Below are positions 5,875 to 7,631 of a DNA stretch of 7,631 bases, piece by piece. The translations under genes were made by a program, and so were the position numbers. The notes beneath the pieces are model-generated. The model was given only the letters and a program-made list of their open reading frames with translations. It was not told where the DNA came from and ran no database searches. The stretch lies in the NCBI GenBank assembly GCA_027068245.1, contig JAMOUF010000201.1:1-7631 (forward strand), read 5' to 3'. Numbering within the stretch: position 1 is the stretch's first letter; each line of letters starts with the position of its first letter. The stretch comes from Campylobacterales bacterium (GTDB lineage Bacteria > Campylobacterota > Campylobacteria > Campylobacterales > Nitratiruptoraceae).

Positions 5875-7463
5875 TAGAGGATAGCATATGCTACAGATAT
5901 GCAGGCTTCTAAATTTTTGAGTTCGTCTAAAACCTCTTTGCTCACATCGTCATCGACTATGATTACGGCCAGGGCAAATCCATGCTCGTCTCTGCCAAGT
6001 CTGAAATCCGCTATATTTATGTTGTGTTTGGCCAAAATCTTGCCTACATCGCCGATAACGCCGGGAACGTCGGTATTTTTAAAAAGTATCATTTTCCCTC
6101 TGGGCTCCACGTCGATGGCGAAACGATTTATATCTACTATTCTTTGAACGCTCTCTTCAAAAATCGTGCCACTTATCTCAACAACATCTTTGTCGGTTGT
6201 AAGCTTTACGGTCACTTTGTTTTTATAACCGCTAAGTTCGGGCTCTTTCTTGCTGAAAATATCGATTCCCCGCTCTTTTGCCACAAACTCCGCATTCACA
6301 TAGTTTATGGACTCTCCCAACGACTCCTTCAAAGCTCCCACCACGGCAAAAGTTACAAGGGATTTTAGATAGTCGCTTATTTCACCCTCGGCGATGACTT
6401 TGATCGATTTGAAAGCTCCTTTGTTTACCTGTGCGGCCAAAAAGCCCATTTTCTGGGTAAGCTCCAGATATGGCTTTACAAAGGGCGGCATCTCGTCCTC
6501 TTTTATAGGAAGATTCAAAGCGTTTGGATAGCTGATACCCCTGGCTGCCTCAAGTGCCTCGCTCGCCGCACCCTCCGCGATTTTCTCCTGTGACTCTTCC
6601 GTATTGGCTCCCAGGTGTGGAGTTACGGTGACGTTATCCAGTTCCAAAAGTTTGTTGTCGGTTGCCGGCTCTTTGGCAAAGACATCTATTCCGGCAAATT
6701 TCACCTTACCGCTTTTTAGACCCTCATAAAGCGCCTCTTCGTTATAAAGCCCGCCTCTGGCGCAGTTTATCAAAACCACGCCATCTTTCATCTTGGCTAT
6801 CTCTTCTTTGTCTATCATATTGATAGTCTCTTTGTTTTTCGGAGTATGGATGGTAATGATGTCGCAGTTTAAAATATCGTCGAAATTGCTGGTATATTTA
6901 ACTCCAAGATTGGTGGCTTTCTCAGGTGGTATATAGGGGTCGTACGTGATAACGTCCATCTCAAAGGCCAAAGCCCTTTTTCCAACACGGCTTCCTATGT
7001 TTCCAAAACCTATGATACCTAACTTTTTGCCTTTTAGCTCGTTCCCTATCCAGGCCTCCCTTTTCCAAATTCTTTCCAGTTTAAGCTGGTTATGGGCATA
7101 CGGAAAGGCTCTCATACAGGCAAGCATATGGGCGAAGGTGAGTTCCACTGCTGCAATCGTGTTGGCAGTAGGAACGTTCATGACGATTATTCCTCTTCTG
7201 CTACACTCCTCGATATCCACATTATCAACACCAACGCCAGCTCTGACAATGGCTTTCAGTTTCTTGGCATGCTCCAGAAGTTCCCTGTCAACGGGAGTGG
7301 AACTTCTGGTGATTATCACATCCGCATCTTTTATCACCTCATAAAGAGGCTCTCCCTTTGGAACCTCAGAGGCATCCACATACTCTATATCGCTCTCTTT
7401 GGATAAAATCTCCTGGGCCTTTTTATGCAGATGGTCACATACAACTATCTTCTTTTTTTCCAT
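5874..7463 (-). CDS. serA: D-3-phosphoglycerate dehydrogenase, long form with ACT domain
   Basis: This 529-residue cytoplasmic enzyme oxidises 3-phosphoglycerate to 3-phosphohydroxypyruvate with NAD, the first step of serine synthesis. The N- and C-terminal parts of the 2-hydroxyacid dehydrogenase fold (about 1–318) enclose the Rossmann motif GFGNIG (152–157) with D175 as the likely ribose-binding acid. Catalytic residues are R236 (in NCARGG), E265 (in VFAKEP) and H283 (in TPHLGA), all at the positions expected for the long-form enzyme. An intervening substrate-binding-type domain (about 318–450) and an ACT domain (about 457–529, starting near ILFKNTDVPGVIGDVG) follow, which suggests serine feedback control. 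ATG at 7463 is preferred because TAAGGG lies 5 nt upstream; a GTG two codons earlier would touch the SD. The gene follows rpsA by 8 nt and is probably co-transcribed with it, and a hairpin lies at its end. The length is normal for the family and nothing is broken. Confidence 0.97.
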   Translation of the reverse strand: MEKKKIVVCDHLHKKAQEILSKESDIEYVDASEVPKGEPLYEVIKDADVIITRSSTPVDRELLEHAKKLKAIVRAGVGVDNVDIEECSRRGIIVMNVPTANTIAAVELTFAHMLACMRAFPYAHNQLKLERIWKREAWIGNELKGKKLGIIGFGNIGSRVGKRALAFEMDVITYDPYIPPEKATNLGVKYTSNFDDILNCDIITIHTPKNKETINMIDKEEIAKMKDGVVLINCARGGLYNEEALYEGLKSGKVKFAGIDVFAKEPATDNKLLELDNVTVTPHLGANTEESQEKIAEGAASEALEAARGISYPNALNLPIKEDEMPPFVKPYLELTQKMGFLAAQVNKGAFKSIKVIAEGEISDYLKSLVTFAVVGALKESLGESINYVNAEFVAKERGIDIFSKKEPELSGYKNKVTVKLTTDKDVVEISGTIFEESVQRIVDINRFAIDVEPRGKMILFKNTDVPGVIGDVGKILAKHNINIADFRLGRDEHGFALAVIIVDDDVSKEVLDELKNLEACISVAYAIL

Positions 7464-7468
7464 ATCCA

Positions 7469-7474
7469 CCCTTA
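7469..7474 (-). promoter_or_regulatory. Ribosome binding site of serA, overlapping the rpsA stop
   Basis: TAAGGG on the minus strand begins with the rpsA stop codon and lies 5 nt before the ATG at 7463. This spacing decides in favour of that ATG over the in-frame GTG at 7469. Confidence 0.65.
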
Positions 7475-7631
7475 TTTGTCAAGCTTTTCTTTTATGATAT
7501 CACCCAAAGTTGTAGTGTCATCCTCTTGATTAATCTCTTTTAGGGCCTCTTTCTCTTTCATCCTGTTAAGTCTTCTTACCGATACTCGCAGCCTGTTGTT
7601 TTTAGGGTCGATAAAAGATATCACGCCCTCT
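7472..7631 (-). CDS. rpsA: 30S ribosomal protein S1, C-terminal end (cut by window edge)
   Basis: The last 52 codons are visible. They begin EGVISFIDPKNNRLRVSVRRL, which is the final strands of an S1 (OB-fold) RNA-binding domain, and then run through a charged helix (NRMKEKEALKEINQ) to the tail TTTLGDIIKEKLDK and a TAA stop. This tail, with T-L-G-D-I-[IL]-K near the end, is what ribosomal protein S1 of Campylobacterota shows. S1 binds mRNA on the 30S subunit and helps unfold it for initiation. In Campylobacter jejuni rpsA and serA also lie close together, which supports the identification. The earlier S1 repeats and the start are outside the window. Confidence 0.88.
   Translation of the reverse strand, partial: EGVISFIDPKNNRLRVSVRRLNRMKEKEALKEINQEDDTTTLGDIIKEKLDK

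Noticed and set aside
7467..7469. GTG as the serA start
   Set aside because: It would sit directly against the AAGG element with no spacer. The ATG two codons later has normal spacing and gives the usual family N-terminus.

Overview
The window looks like chromosomal DNA of a Campylobacterota (epsilonproteobacterial) member, probably from the deep-branching vent-associated side of the phylum. The reasons are the adjacent rpsA–serA pair, the RpsA C-terminal tail, moderate-to-low GC, Lys/Ile-rich proteins and very tight gene packing. The organism assignment is inference from gene style, not a database match. All supported genes lie on the minus strand, so the order below runs from high to low coordinates.

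Right end (7631 to about 5857): the last 52 codons of rpsA (30S ribosomal protein S1), then, 8 nt later, a full-length long-form serA (D-3-phosphoglycerate dehydrogenase, 529 aa from the preferred ATG). A 7-bp-stem hairpin overlaps the last base of the serA stop codon and probably closes that unit.

Junction (5794 to 5856): a short AT-rich stretch with a perfect TATAAT -10 box on the minus strand. Three alternating TTAAGT/ACTTAA half-sites form two interleaved inverted repeats around the box. This looks like a regulated promoter for the next genes, but no regulator gene is present in the window.

Main operon (5793 to 1): tolC-like outer-membrane factor, membrane-fusion adaptor, RND permease N-terminal half, RND permease C-terminal half, DUF2905 small membrane protein, and the first 15 codons of efp (elongation factor P). 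Gaps are 0, 6, -4, 3 and 18 nt, each start has a Shine-Dalgarno sequence, and no terminator was seen between them. The first four genes encode a complete tripartite efflux system (outer-membrane channel, periplasmic adaptor, inner-membrane pump). The pump, normally one chain of about 1000–1100 residues, is encoded as two polypeptides split in the cytoplasmic linker between TM6 and TM7.

Most interesting points: the clean RND split with its own SD and GTGA coupling; a natural run of six histidines at the cytoplasmic tail of the first half; a proton-relay variant (Asp-Ala in TM4, Arg instead of Lys in TM10); the operator-like promoter; and apparent co-transcription of efp with an efflux operon. 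No CRISPR, mobile element, tRNA or rRNA was seen, and there is no gene-free stretch longer than about 80 bases.
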